From contig NZ_MUXN01000007.1 in the NCBI RefSeq assembly GCF_001995215.1, positions 152,117-216,116 on the forward strand: DNA of 64,000 bases, read 5' to 3'. The notes beneath the pieces were generated by a model, which did no database searches, had not been told where the DNA came from, and was given only the letters and a program-made list of their open reading frames with translations. Shown in pieces: positions 36,101-44,271 of this stretch. The stretch comes from Amycolatopsis azurea DSM 43854 (lineage in GTDB: Bacteria > Actinomycetota > Actinomycetes > Mycobacteriales > Pseudonocardiaceae). The translations under genes were made by a program, and so were the position numbers. Position 1 is the stretch's first letter. The number at the start of each line of letters is the position of its first letter.

Positions 36101-39100
36101 ACACGGTGAAGGTCAAGAACCCCAACCCTGGCGACAAGAAGCTGTCCAATGTGGTCACTTCGGAAACGCCGGGTGGGAACTGCCCGCCAGGGTCTACAGA
36201 TCCGAAGTGCGGCACCACCACGCCGGTTTCCGGGCTCACCATCGAGAAGTCGGTCGACAAGCAGTCGGCGAACCCCGGCGATGTCGTCAAGTACACGGTC
36301 AAGGTCACCAACTCCGGTCAGACGAAGCTGGCCGGTGCGACGTTCACCGATGATCTGACGCAGGTCCTCGACGACGCGGACTATCAGAACGACGGTGCGG
36401 CGACCATCGGCGCGGTGTCCTTTGCCTCGCCGAAGCTGACCTGGACCGGTGACCTCGAGATCGGCGCTGCCTCCACGGTGACTTACACGGTGAAGGTGAA
36501 GAGCCCGAACACCGGTGACAACAAACTCATCAACGTGGTGACGTCGGAGACTCCTGGCGGGAACTGTCCTCCGGGTTCGACGGATCCGAAGTGTGGCACG
36601 ACGACGCCGGTGTCGGGCTTCAAGATCGAGAAGTCGGTCGACAAGCAGTCAGCCAACCCGGGTGACGTGGTGAAGTACACGGTCACGGTCACGAACACCG
36701 GTCAGACCAAGTTGACCGGTGCGACGTTCACCGATGATCTGACGCAGGTCCTCGACGATGCCGAGTATCAGAACGATGGTGCGGCGACGATCGGTGTGGT
36801 GTCGTTCGCCTCACCGAAGCTGACGTGGACCGGGGATCTTGAAATCGGCGCCACCTCGACAGTGACCTACACGGTCAAGGTGAAGAACCCGAACTCCGGT
36901 GACAACAAGCTGATCAACACGGTCATGTCGGAGACGCCGGGCGGGAACTGCCCGCCGGGGTCCACTGACCCCAAGTGCGGCACCACGACGCCGGTGTCGG
37001 GCCTGAAGATCGAGAAGGCCGTCGACAAGCAGTCGGCGAACCCCGGCGATGTCGTGAAGTACACCGTGACGGTGACCAACACCGGTCAGACGAAGATCGT
37101 CGGCGCGACGTTCACCGATGATCTGACGCAGGTTCTCGACGACGCGGATTATCAGAACGACGGTGCCGCGACGATCGGCGCGGTGTCGTTCGCCTCGCCG
37201 AAGCTGACGTGGACTGGCGACCTGGAGATGGGTGCCGCCTCCACGGTCACGTACACGGTGAAGGTGAAGAGCCCGAACACCGGCGACAACAAGCTGATCA
37301 ACGCGGTCACGTCGGAGACGCCAGGCGGGAACTGTCCGCCGGGCTCGACCGATCCGAAGTGCACCACGACCACGCCTGTGTCGGGTTTCAAGATTGAGAA
37401 GGCTGTCGATAAGCAGTCGGCGAACCCGGGCGATGTCGTCAAGTACACGGTCACCGTCACGAACACCGGGCAGACGAAGCTGACGGGAGCGACCTTCACC
37501 GACGACTTGACCCGGGTCCTCGACGACGCGGACTATCAGGACGATGGCGCGGCGACGATCGGCACGGTGTCCTACGCGGCGCCGAAGCTGACGTGGACCG
37601 GTGACCTCGATATCGGTCAGGTGTCCACGGTGACCTACACGGTGAAGGTCAAGAATCCCAATCCTGGCGACAAAACGATGTCCAATGTGGTCACTTCGGA
37701 GACGCCGGGTGGAAACTGCCCGCCGGGATCCACGGATCCGAAGTGCGGCACGACGACGCCGGTTTCCGGTCTGCTGATCGAGAAGACCGTCGACAAGCAG
37801 TCGGCCAACCCGGGCGATGTCGTCAAGTACACGGTCACCGTCACCAACATCGGGCAGACGAAGCTGACGGGTGCGACGTTCACCGATGAGCTGACGCAGG
37901 TTCTGGACGACGCCGACTACCAGAACGATGGCACAGCGACGATCGGCACGGTGTCTTACGCCGCGCCGAAGCTGACCTGGACCGGTGACCTCGAGATCGG
38001 CGCCGCGGCCACGGTGACCTACACGGTGAAGGTGAAGAGCCCGAACACCGGCGACAACAAGCTGTCCAATGTGGTCACTTCGGAGACGCCTGGTGGGAAC
38101 TGTCCGCCGGGGTCCACGGATCCGAAGTGCGGCACGACGACGCCGGTGTCGGGTTTCAAGATCGAGAAGGCTGTCGACAAGCAGTCGGTCGATCCGGGTG
38201 ACGTCGTGAAGTACACGGTCACGGTCACGAACACCGGTCAGACGAAGCTGACGGGTGCGACGTTCGCCGACGACCTGACCCAGGTTCTCGACGACGCGGA
38301 CTATCAGAACGACGGTGCCGCGACCATCGGTGCGGTCACGTTCGCTTCACCGAAGCTCACCTGGAACGGCGATCTCGAAATCGGCGCCGCGGCCACGGTG
38401 ACCTACACGGTCAAGGTCAAGAACCCGAACACCGGCGACAACCAGCTCAAGAACACGGTGTCCTCGGAGACGCCAGGCGGGAACTGTCCGCCGGGGTCCA
38501 CAGACCCGAAGTGCGGCACGACCACTCCCGTGTCGGGTTTCAAGATCGAGAAGGTCGTCGACAAGCAGTCGGCGAACCCCGGCGATGTCGTCAAGTACAC
38601 CGTGACCGTCACGAACACCGGTCAGACGAAGATCTCCGGCGCGACGTTCACCGACGATTTGACGCAGGTTCTCGACGATGCCGATTATCAGAACGACGGT
38701 GCGGCGACGATCGGCGCGGTGTCCTATGTGGAGCCGAAGCTGACGTGGACCGGTGATCTCGAAATCGGCGCCGCGGCCACGGTCACCTACACGGTGAAGG
38801 TCAAGAACCCGACCTCGGGTGACAACAAGCTCATCAACACGGTCACTTCCGAAACGCCGGGCGGAAACTGTTCGCCGGACAGCAAGGATCCGAAGTGCGG
38901 CACGGAGACGCCGATCTCGGGTCTGAAGATCGAGAAGGTCGTCGACAAGAAGTCGGCGAACCCGGGCGATGTCGTGAAGTACACGGTCACCGTCACGAAC
39001 ACCGGTCAGACCAAGCTGACGGGAGCGACCTTCACCGACGACCTGACCCAGGTTCTCGACGACGCCGACTACCAGAACGACGGCACGGCGACCATCGGCG

Positions 39101-41403
39101 CGGTCACGTTCGCCTCGCCGAAGCTGACGTGGACCGGCGACCTCGGCGTCGGTGACAAGGCGACGGTGACCTACACGGTCAAGGTCAAGAACCCGAACAC
39201 CGGCGACAACCGGCTCAAGAACGCGGTGTCCTCGGAGACGCCGGGCGGGAACTGCCCACCGGGATCCACGGACCCCGCCTGTGGCACGGAGACCCCGGTC
39301 GCGGGTTTGAAGATCGAGAAGTCGGTCGACAAGAAGTCGGCGAACCCCGGTGACGTCGTGAAGTACACGGTCACCGTGACCAACACCGGTCAGACGAAGC
39401 TGACGGGTGCGACGTTCACGGACGATCTGACCCAGGTTCTCGACGACGCGGACTACCAGAACGACGGCGCGGCGACGATCGGCGCGGTGTCCTACGCGGA
39501 ACCCGAGCTGACGTGGACCGGGGATCTTGAAATCGGCGCAACCTCGACGGTGACCTACACGGTCAAGGTGAAGAGCCCGAACTCCGGCGACAACAAGCTC
39601 ACCAACGTGGTGACGTCGGAGACGCCGGGCGGGAACTGCCCGCCGGGCAGCAAGGATCCGAAGTGCGGCACGACCACTCCGGTGTCGGGGCTGCTCATCA
39701 AGAAGACCGCCGACAAGAAGTCGGTCGACCCCGGCGACACGGTGAAGTACACGATCACCGTCACCAACACCGGCCAGACCGAACAGACCGGCGCGACCTT
39801 CACCGACGACATGACCGAAGTCCTGGACGACGCCGACTATCAGAACGACGGCGCGGCGACCATCGGCGGCGTCACCTACGCGGCACCGAAGCTGACGTGG
39901 ACCGGCGACCTCGGCATCGGGCAGACCTCGACCATCACCTACACGGTCAAGATCAAGAACCCGGACACCGGCGACAAGAAACTGTCCAATGTGGTCACTT
40001 CGGAGACGCCCGGCAACAACTGCCCGCCGGGTTCGGACGACCCGAACTGTGTCGCGGACGTCCCGTCCCGCGAGCTGACGGTCAAGAAGACATCGGACAA
40101 GCAGACCGCGAACCCGGGCGACGTCGTCACCTACACCGTGACAGTCACCAACACCGGCAAGGTCGACCTGGTCGGCGAGGACGCCGCGCGGGTCACGGAC
40201 GACCTGTCCGAGGTGCTGGACGACGCCGACTACCGGAACGACGCCGCGTCGGCCCCGGTCGCCGGGACGTTCACCTTCACCGCGCCGAAGCTGGTGTGGC
40301 GCGGCGATCTCCCGGTCGGGGCGTCGACGACGCTGAAGTACTCGGTCAAGGTGAAGAACCCGGTCACCGGCGATCACGAACTGCGGAACACGGTCAGCAC
40401 CAACACCCCGGGCACCTGCCCGCCGCAGTCCGACGATCCCGCGTGCTCGACTGTCACCCCGGTGCCCGGGATCTCGCTGGAGAAGAAGGCGGACAAGGCC
40501 ACCGCGAACCCGGGCGACGTCGTCAAGTACACGGTGACGGTCCGCAACACCGGCAAGACGAAGCTGACCGGTGCGACGTTCACCGACGACTTGACGCAGG
40601 TTCTCGACGACGCCGTGTTCCAGAAGGACGGCGCGGCGACGATCGGCGCGGTGACCTACGAGGAACCGAAGCTGACCTGGACCGGCGACCTGGAGATCGG
40701 GCAGACGGCGACGGTCACCTACAGCGTCAAGGTCACCAAGACCGGTGGCGACGGCAAGCTCACCAACGTGATCACCACCGACACCCCGGGTGGCAACTGC
40801 CCGCCGGGCAGCAAGGATCCGAAGTGCGGCACGACGACGCCGGTGTCCAGCCTGAAGATCAAGAAGACGGTCGACAAGACCGAGGCCAAACCGGGCGAGG
40901 TCGTCACGTACACCGTCACGGTGGAGAACACCGGACAGGCCGCGGTGGACGACGCGACGTTCACCGACGACCTGAGCCAGGTGCTGGACGACGCCACCTT
41001 CGACGGCACCGCGAAGGCCAGCACGGGAACGGTCACCTACTCCGCGCCCAAGCTCACCTGGAAGGGCGAGCTGAAGCCGGGGGAGAAGGCCACCGTGACC
41101 TACGCCGTCACCCTGCGGAAGCCGGCGACCGGTGACCACCGCCTGCGCAACGTGGTCACGTCCGACACCCCGGGCGGCAACTGCCCGCCGGGTTCGGACA
41201 ACCCCGACTGCGGGACCGACACCCGGGTGCCGCCGACTCCGCGGCCGCCGGACAAGCCGAACCCGCAGCCGCCGCCCACCCCGCGTCCGCCGGGCCTGGC
41301 GGTCACCGGTTCGCCGGTGAAGACGATGTCGATCCTGGCGCTCGGCATGCTGGCCATCGGCGCGCTGCTCCTCCTCACCGGACGGAGGCGCCGGGAGTCC
41401 TGA
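33112..41403 (+). CDS. Giant repetitive cell-surface protein (DUF11-type repeats, LAXTG sorting signal)
   Basis: The 2763-residue protein has a Sec signal peptide with cleavage near ASAQT and an N-terminal ~350-residue globular region. Two divergent DUF11 domains follow (~residues 385-655), then 16 tandem repeats of 128 residues (~665-2680). Each repeat starts near K-x-V-D-K-x-S-A-N-P-G-D-V-V-K-Y-T-V, has TFTDDLTQVLDDADYQNDG in the middle, and ends with a two-cysteine loop CPPGSTDPKCGTTTP. A Pro-rich spacer leads to LAVTG, a hydrophobic helix and RRRRES, the pattern of class E sortase (LAXTG) substrates. It is probably a wall-anchored stalk or adhesin. No sortase gene is in the window. The upstream BtrH-like gene is divergent. 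Confidence 0.92.
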   Translation: MAGRRGRNRWRRGLALLTVVVVALLMGAPLPASAQTQPRGAGTERPIGPEPVYSGLAHGGITMAANSVVQCGVGVVCNESASNASPVSWIKTDPAAPGNTASAANLNVPVGAKVLNARLYWQFNPVASNGTSGDGSQGNQVSMKIPGSSAYQRITADTYDWFPALATSGFPVPYAYGGAADVTNLVTNGGTGQYTVADIQACQGQSISGTNLGCWGGWSLVVAYELPSEPLRYLQVWDGLQRVAGGGAPVSATIALSGIKAPTSRQPNVELGIVAGDGDAPISGDYLQVGPNASSLQDVSLPGPAGTVTNNAFSSRIDKVAANGSGSNITTRNPNPVNNVGYDARSIDITGKVPAGTSALQVKIGTTGDALYPQVVWLVTDALEPDLQITKANDPVGNTNDAPPGYVTKGGDVTYTFDVANKHADGSTTDLDTATNVVLTDTLPDGVTFVAGSNPDCSAAGQVVTCRLRNLAPGQSQKVAFKVKVGASVPDGTKLDNTGKLTFRGEDTGRPQERTSNTVRNTVASPGYQLTKSVDLAEAIPGDTLTYQVTLRNTGVIPVPALTVRDTLPPGTTHVSSTPSKGTASGTGPIDWAVNGLAVGETATLTVRVKVEETAIGKELVNRANVPTGPPPVVPPDNRCPDDPAAACAKTKVPAPSYTVTKTADKQSANPGDTVRYTVKVDNTGRVTAANLKVVDDLTGVLDDAVYQNDATASPGSVSYAEPKLTWTGTLAAGKSAEFTYTVKVKNPNTGDNRLKNVVTSETPGGNCPPGSTDPKCGTTTPVSGLLIEKSVDKQSANPGDVVKYTVTVKNTGQTKLAGATFTDDLTQVLDDADYQNDGAATIGAVSFASPKLSWTGDLGVGETSTVTYTVKVKKPNTGDNKLKNTVSSETPGGNCPPGSTDPKCGTTTPISGLLMEKSVDKQSANPGDVVKYTVTVRNTGQTKISGATFTDDLTQVLDDADYQNDGAATIGAVSFASPKLTWTGDLDIGATSTVTYTVKVKNPNPGDKKLSNVVTSETPGGNCPPGSTDPKCGTTTPVSGLTIEKSVDKQSANPGDVVKYTVKVTNSGQTKLAGATFTDDLTQVLDDADYQNDGAATIGAVSFASPKLTWTGDLEIGAASTVTYTVKVKSPNTGDNKLINVVTSETPGGNCPPGSTDPKCGTTTPVSGFKIEKSVDKQSANPGDVVKYTVTVTNTGQTKLTGATFTDDLTQVLDDAEYQNDGAATIGVVSFASPKLTWTGDLEIGATSTVTYTVKVKNPNSGDNKLINTVMSETPGGNCPPGSTDPKCGTTTPVSGLKIEKAVDKQSANPGDVVKYTVTVTNTGQTKIVGATFTDDLTQVLDDADYQNDGAATIGAVSFASPKLTWTGDLEMGAASTVTYTVKVKSPNTGDNKLINAVTSETPGGNCPPGSTDPKCTTTTPVSGFKIEKAVDKQSANPGDVVKYTVTVTNTGQTKLTGATFTDDLTRVLDDADYQDDGAATIGTVSYAAPKLTWTGDLDIGQVSTVTYTVKVKNPNPGDKTMSNVVTSETPGGNCPPGSTDPKCGTTTPVSGLLIEKTVDKQSANPGDVVKYTVTVTNIGQTKLTGATFTDELTQVLDDADYQNDGTATIGTVSYAAPKLTWTGDLEIGAAATVTYTVKVKSPNTGDNKLSNVVTSETPGGNCPPGSTDPKCGTTTPVSGFKIEKAVDKQSVDPGDVVKYTVTVTNTGQTKLTGATFADDLTQVLDDADYQNDGAATIGAVTFASPKLTWNGDLEIGAAATVTYTVKVKNPNTGDNQLKNTVSSETPGGNCPPGSTDPKCGTTTPVSGFKIEKVVDKQSANPGDVVKYTVTVTNTGQTKISGATFTDDLTQVLDDADYQNDGAATIGAVSYVEPKLTWTGDLEIGAAATVTYTVKVKNPTSGDNKLINTVTSETPGGNCSPDSKDPKCGTETPISGLKIEKVVDKKSANPGDVVKYTVTVTNTGQTKLTGATFTDDLTQVLDDADYQNDGTATIGAVTFASPKLTWTGDLGVGDKATVTYTVKVKNPNTGDNRLKNAVSSETPGGNCPPGSTDPACGTETPVAGLKIEKSVDKKSANPGDVVKYTVTVTNTGQTKLTGATFTDDLTQVLDDADYQNDGAATIGAVSYAEPELTWTGDLEIGATSTVTYTVKVKSPNSGDNKLTNVVTSETPGGNCPPGSKDPKCGTTTPVSGLLIKKTADKKSVDPGDTVKYTITVTNTGQTEQTGATFTDDMTEVLDDADYQNDGAATIGGVTYAAPKLTWTGDLGIGQTSTITYTVKIKNPDTGDKKLSNVVTSETPGNNCPPGSDDPNCVADVPSRELTVKKTSDKQTANPGDVVTYTVTVTNTGKVDLVGEDAARVTDDLSEVLDDADYRNDAASAPVAGTFTFTAPKLVWRGDLPVGASTTLKYSVKVKNPVTGDHELRNTVSTNTPGTCPPQSDDPACSTVTPVPGISLEKKADKATANPGDVVKYTVTVRNTGKTKLTGATFTDDLTQVLDDAVFQKDGAATIGAVTYEEPKLTWTGDLEIGQTATVTYSVKVTKTGGDGKLTNVITTDTPGGNCPPGSKDPKCGTTTPVSSLKIKKTVDKTEAKPGEVVTYTVTVENTGQAAVDDATFTDDLSQVLDDATFDGTAKASTGTVTYSAPKLTWKGELKPGEKATVTYAVTLRKPATGDHRLRNVVTSDTPGGNCPPGSDNPDCGTDTRVPPTPRPPDKPNPQPPPTPRPPGLAVTGSPVKTMSILALGMLAIGALLLLTGRRRRES
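35083..41160 (+). repeat. Tandem 384-bp coding repeat array, 16 copies
   Basis: Counting from the invariant GACAAG codons, copies begin at exact 384-base steps from 35107 to 40099 (14 copies), then 396 and 381 bases for the last two, which are also the most divergent. Inner copies are nearly identical over long stretches, including synonymous sites, which implies recent duplication or gene conversion. The array is a likely site of copy-number change and of assembly error. Confidence 0.93.
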
Positions 41404-41409
41404 CCGGGC

Positions 41410-41589
41410 TCAGTGCGGGCCGCCCGACGACGAGTTGTCGTAGGTGCCGGGTCCGGAGCGGTAGGGGTAGCGACCCTGCTTTCTGCCGCGCCGGACCCGT
41501 CGGCCCAGCAGCGTCCCTATGGTGAGCAGGATCAGGATGACCAGGAGCATCCCGCCGCCGATGAGGAGCAACGCCGTTCCCATCGTCAT
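41410..41589 (-). CDS. Small single-TM membrane protein, 59 residues
   Basis: This short gene encodes MTMGTALLLIGGGMLLVILI followed by a few more hydrophobic residues, a basic stretch (GRRVRRGRKQGR) and a Tyr/Gly/Ser tail ending SGGPH. The topology is probably N-out with a basic cytoplasmic segment. The ATG at 41589 overlaps the stop of the RidA gene by four bases (ATGA), and the stop lies six bases before the convergent giant gene's end. The coupling and clean hydrophobic-basic layout support a real gene. Function is unknown. Confidence 0.72.
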   Translation of the reverse strand: MTMGTALLLIGGGMLLVILILLTIGTLLGRRVRRGRKQGRYPYRSGPGTYDNSSSGGPH

Positions 41590-42002
41590 GAGACGAGGGT
41601 GGGCACCGCGATCAGCGCCTCGACCTCGACGACGAGTTCGGGCCGCGCCAGCGCCGCCACGACGATCAGCGACTGGGCGGGCCAGTCCGCTTCCGGGTAC
41701 CAGCGGGTGAAGGTTTCGCGCATCGCCGTGCGGAAACCGGCGAGGTGCTCGGTGCCGGACAGCATGCTGAAGACCTTGACCAGATGCTCCGGCCCGGCTC
41801 CCGCGGCTTCGAGCAGCCGTTCGAGGTTGGCGAGCAACGCCCGGGTCTGGGATTCGGCGTCCGGACCCGCCAGTTCGCCGTCGGGCAGCACGCCGACCTG
41901 ACCCGACACGACGACGAGTTCATGGTCGGCGGGTACGCGGACCAGATGGCTGTACGGCCCGATCGGTGCCGCGACGGTCTCCGGATTCCAGCGCTGGATC
42001 AT
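41586..42002 (-). CDS. RidA-family (YjgF/YER057c/UK114) protein
   Basis: The 138-residue protein has the family layout: VAAPIGPYSHLVRV near the N-terminus, VVSGQVGVLPDGEL, QTRALLANLERLLEAAGAGPEHLVKV and the C-terminal LARPELVVEVEALIAV. The Arg that in true RidA binds the carboxylate of 2-aminoacrylate appears in LARPELVVEVE, so imine/enamine deaminase activity is possible. Many family members act on other substrates. It is cotranscribed with the 59-residue membrane protein through an ATGA overlap. Confidence 0.88.
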   Translation of the reverse strand: MIQRWNPETVAAPIGPYSHLVRVPADHELVVVSGQVGVLPDGELAGPDAESQTRALLANLERLLEAAGAGPEHLVKVFSMLSGTEHLAGFRTAMRETFTRWYPEADWPAQSLIVVAALARPELVVEVEALIAVPTLVS

Positions 42003-42116
42003 CGGTCCCCACTTCTCGATGTGCGGTTGATTCGAATCCGATTGTCGGGGACCGATGATTCGGCGCCGCTGCCGGAGTCTCCCTTTAGAAGGACGATGAC
42101 TGGAGGGACTCCGAAG

Positions 42117-42767
42117 ATGACGGATTCAGGAGCGAAGGCCGAGGTCTGGCCGCTGGTCCACGCCGAGCGGGCGGCGCTGGCGGAAGACCTCGCGGGACTC
42201 ACCGAAGAGCGGTGGGCGACGCCGTCGCTGTGCGCCGGGCTGACGGTGCGCGAGGTGCTCGCGCATCTCACCTCGGGGGCGAGCCTCACGCCGCTGAGGT
42301 GGATGGCGGGAGTGATCCGCTGCCGGTGGGATTTCGACAAGCAGGTCGCCATGCGGCTGGCCGAGCAACTGGGCGACGACGGCGCCGAGACGCTGGAGCG
42401 GTTTCGCCGGGTCGTGACCAGTACGACGAAACCGCCCCTGCCCAAGATCGCGATGCTCGGCGAGGCGATCGTCCACGCCGAGGACATCCGCCGCCCGCTG
42501 GGCATCCGCCGGGACTATCCGATCGCCACGCTCACCGCGCTGGCCGGGTACTACCAGGGCTCCGACCTGGTGGTGCAGGCGAAAGGGCGGATCGGCGGGC
42601 TGCGGCTGGAAGCGACCGACGGCCCCTTCGCCGTCGGTTCCGGGCCGCTCGTCTCGGGCGCGACCCTGACGCTGATCATGGCCATGACCGGACGGGCGGC
42701 GTACCTGGCCGAACTCCGCGGCGACGGGGTCCCGATCCTGCGCCGACATGTCCCGTCGCCGGAGTGA
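42117..42767 (+). CDS. Maleylpyruvate isomerase/DinB-like (TIGR03083) protein
   Basis: The 216-residue protein starts VHAERAALAEDLAGLTEERW and SLCAGLTVREVLAHLTSGA, the pattern of the mycothiol-dependent maleylpyruvate isomerase N-terminal/DinB_2 superfamily. The metal-binding His residues are in LAHL and EAIVHAEDIRRPLG. These four-helix proteins are probable mycothiol S-transferases or metal-dependent enzymes. The ATG at 42117 is selected because GGAGGG lies nine bases upstream. The 114-bp upstream region contains the 10-base palindrome GATTCGAATC near 42031. Confidence 0.82.
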   Translation: MTDSGAKAEVWPLVHAERAALAEDLAGLTEERWATPSLCAGLTVREVLAHLTSGASLTPLRWMAGVIRCRWDFDKQVAMRLAEQLGDDGAETLERFRRVVTSTTKPPLPKIAMLGEAIVHAEDIRRPLGIRRDYPIATLTALAGYYQGSDLVVQAKGRIGGLRLEATDGPFAVGSGPLVSGATLTLIMAMTGRAAYLAELRGDGVPILRRHVPSPE

Positions 42768-42770
42768 GGC

Positions 42771-43097
42771 TCAGCCCTGTTCGAGGGGCAGGCCCGCGCC
42801 GGCCCAGTCCTCGATGCCCTCCCGGTACTTGCGGACGTCGGTGTAGCCGAGGGCGGTGAGGCGGTCGGCTACCTGTCCGCTGTTGGGGCACGCGGGGTTC
42901 GAGCAGTAGGTGACGACGGCGGCGCCGCGATCGGGCAGCACGGTCGCGGCCCGCGCGTCGACCTCGGCGAGGACCAAGGGAACGGCGCCGGGCAGATGCT
43001 GCTTGGCGTAGTACTCGCCACCCAGCGCGTCGACCACCGTCACGGTCTTCGCGTCGATCGCGGCCTTCAGTTCGTCACGGGTGATGAGTGCGGTCAT
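42771..43097 (-). CDS. Single-domain rhodanese-like sulfurtransferase
   Basis: The 108-residue protein has rhodanese sequence features: ITRDELKAAIDAKTVTVVDA, LPGAVPL, and the active-site loop VTYCSNPACPNSGQVADRL, with Cys ~65 as the likely persulfide carrier, then GYTDVRKYREGIEDWAGAGLPLE. The second cysteine in the loop (NPAC) is typical of a rhodanese subgroup that may form a disulfide. It is divergent from a TetR gene with a perfect palindromic operator between them, so it is probably controlled by that regulator in response to sulfur or redox stress. Confidence 0.9.
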   Translation of the reverse strand: MTALITRDELKAAIDAKTVTVVDALGGEYYAKQHLPGAVPLVLAEVDARAATVLPDRGAAVVTYCSNPACPNSGQVADRLTALGYTDVRKYREGIEDWAGAGLPLEQG

Positions 43098-43116
43098 GTC
43101 GCTACCTCCAGTTAAT

Positions 43117-43164
43117 CGGACTATAGTCCGTATGTGCCTAACGACCATAACGGACCGCAGTCCG
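43117..43164. promoter_or_regulatory. Two matching TetR operators (CGGAC-N4-GTCCG)
   Basis: CGGACTATAGTCCG (43117-43130) is a perfect 14-base palindrome 17 bp before the TetR gene's GTG. CGGACCGCAGTCCG (43151-43164), with the same arms and a different centre, lies within that gene's first codons. The centres are 34 bp apart. They are strong candidates for autoregulatory operators shared with the divergent rhodanese gene. Confidence 0.75.
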
Positions 43165-43754
43165 CTTCCGCAACGTCGTTGGAACTTCTGCGGACGCCGC
43201 CGCCCAAGGAGCGCGCCGACGCCGCCCGTAACCGGGCCGCCATCCTGGACGCGGCCGCGTCGCTGTTCGACGGGCATGGCGTCGAAGCCGTGTCGATGGA
43301 TCAGGTGGCGGCGGCCGCGGGAGTGGGCAAGGGGACGCTGTTCCGCCGCTTCGGGGACAAGGCAGGGCTGGCCGCCGCGCTGCTGGACGCCCGGGAACGC
43401 GTGCTCCAGGAGGGGATCCTGACGGGGCCGCCGCCGCTGGGCCCTGGCGCGACGGCGCCGGAACGCCTCGTGGCCTTCGCCGACGCCTACCTCGACTACG
43501 TGCTCAAGCACCTGCCGCTGGTGCGGATGTCGGAGACCGCGGCACCGGGCGCGCGCTACCGCATCGGCGCCTACCGGTTCTGGCACCGGCACGTCGCGAT
43601 CCTGCTCGACGGCGTCCCCGACCCCGAGCACGCCGCGCACGCCCTGCTGGCCCCGCTGGCGGCCGAGCACCTGACCGCGTTGCTGCCGGAACTGGGGGAG
43701 GACCGCGTCCGCGCGGGGATCACGCGCCTGTGGCGGGAGGCCGGACCCAAGTAG
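43134..43754 (+). CDS. TetR-family regulator of the rhodanese gene
   Basis: The 206-residue protein has an HTH at residues ~25-75 (AASLFDGHGVEAVSMDQVAAAAGVGKGTLFRRFGDK) and the conserved LVAFADAYLDYVLKHLPLVR region of a TetR subgroup. The GTG at 43134 gives MPNDHNGPQ; the first ~20 residues are probably disordered, and a later start is possible. It is divergent from the rhodanese gene, and the two operator-like dyads flank its start codon. Confidence 0.88.
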   Translation: MPNDHNGPQSASATSLELLRTPPPKERADAARNRAAILDAAASLFDGHGVEAVSMDQVAAAAGVGKGTLFRRFGDKAGLAAALLDARERVLQEGILTGPPPLGPGATAPERLVAFADAYLDYVLKHLPLVRMSETAAPGARYRIGAYRFWHRHVAILLDGVPDPEHAAHALLAPLAAEHLTALLPELGEDRVRAGITRLWREAGPK

Positions 43755-43783
43755 GGTGTCGTCGAGAACCCGGGAGTGTGTCG

Positions 43784-44176
43784 ATGACGGTAGGGCGCCG
43801 GACGTACCGGCCTGCGAGGCAGGCCGTGCTCGTCCTGCTCGCCGCCGTGCTGACCTCACTCGGCCTCTTTCTCTCCCTGCACTCGGGTGATTCCGCCTCG
43901 GCGGACGAGTCGCGCGGGGCGAACGCGACGGTCGACTCCTCGGTCTCCAAGGCCGTCACGCCCGTGCGCGCCATGGGCAGGCTCGCCGCCGAACCCTCGC
44001 TGCTGGGTGTGCACGGTCACGGTGACCTGCCTCTCTTCGGCACCGTCCCGCACGGGCCCGCGTCCACGACCCTGCTCCGCCTCAGCGAACTCCACGACGA
44101 CGTCACCCCGCCCCAGCGCACGGCGAACCGCCTCGCGCTGGGCGATCGCGCTCCTCCTTCCCCGGTAGCCGTCTGA
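43784..44176 (+). CDS. Small membrane-anchored or secreted hypothetical protein
   Basis: The 130-residue protein has a basic N-terminus (TVGRRTYRPARQ) and one hydrophobic helix (AVLVLLAAVLTSLGLFLSL). An Ala/Ser/Pro-rich extracytoplasmic tail without recognised domain follows. The helix may be an uncleaved signal anchor; a possible cleavage lies near ASADE. The ATG at 43784 follows GGGAG. No homologous family is recognised. It lies 95 bp upstream of the SecDF fusion in the same direction, but cotranscription is not certain. Confidence 0.65.
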   Translation: MTVGRRTYRPARQAVLVLLAAVLTSLGLFLSLHSGDSASADESRGANATVDSSVSKAVTPVRAMGRLAAEPSLLGVHGHGDLPLFGTVPHGPASTTLLRLSELHDDVTPPQRTANRLALGDRAPPSPVAV

Positions 44177-44271
44177 AGCTCCCGGGCCCGTCTTCCGCGT
44201 GCCCGGACCGGGAATCCGCGCGCCTGCCTTCCGTTGCCGCGCGCGGGTGAATTCATCGAGGAGAACCCTTC

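Noticed and set aside
38347..41139. A 930-codon open frame on the minus strand across the giant repeat gene, and a series of ~71-codon minus-strand frames every 384 bases
   Set aside because: They are the direct result of high-GC codon bias and the repeated DNA of the plus-strand gene; the translations are Arg/Gly-rich low-complexity sequence without family features.
35083..41160. Tandem repeat array considered as a CRISPR or satellite
   Set aside because: The repeat stays in one open frame with conserved protein motifs, so it is a coding repeat; there are no spacers.
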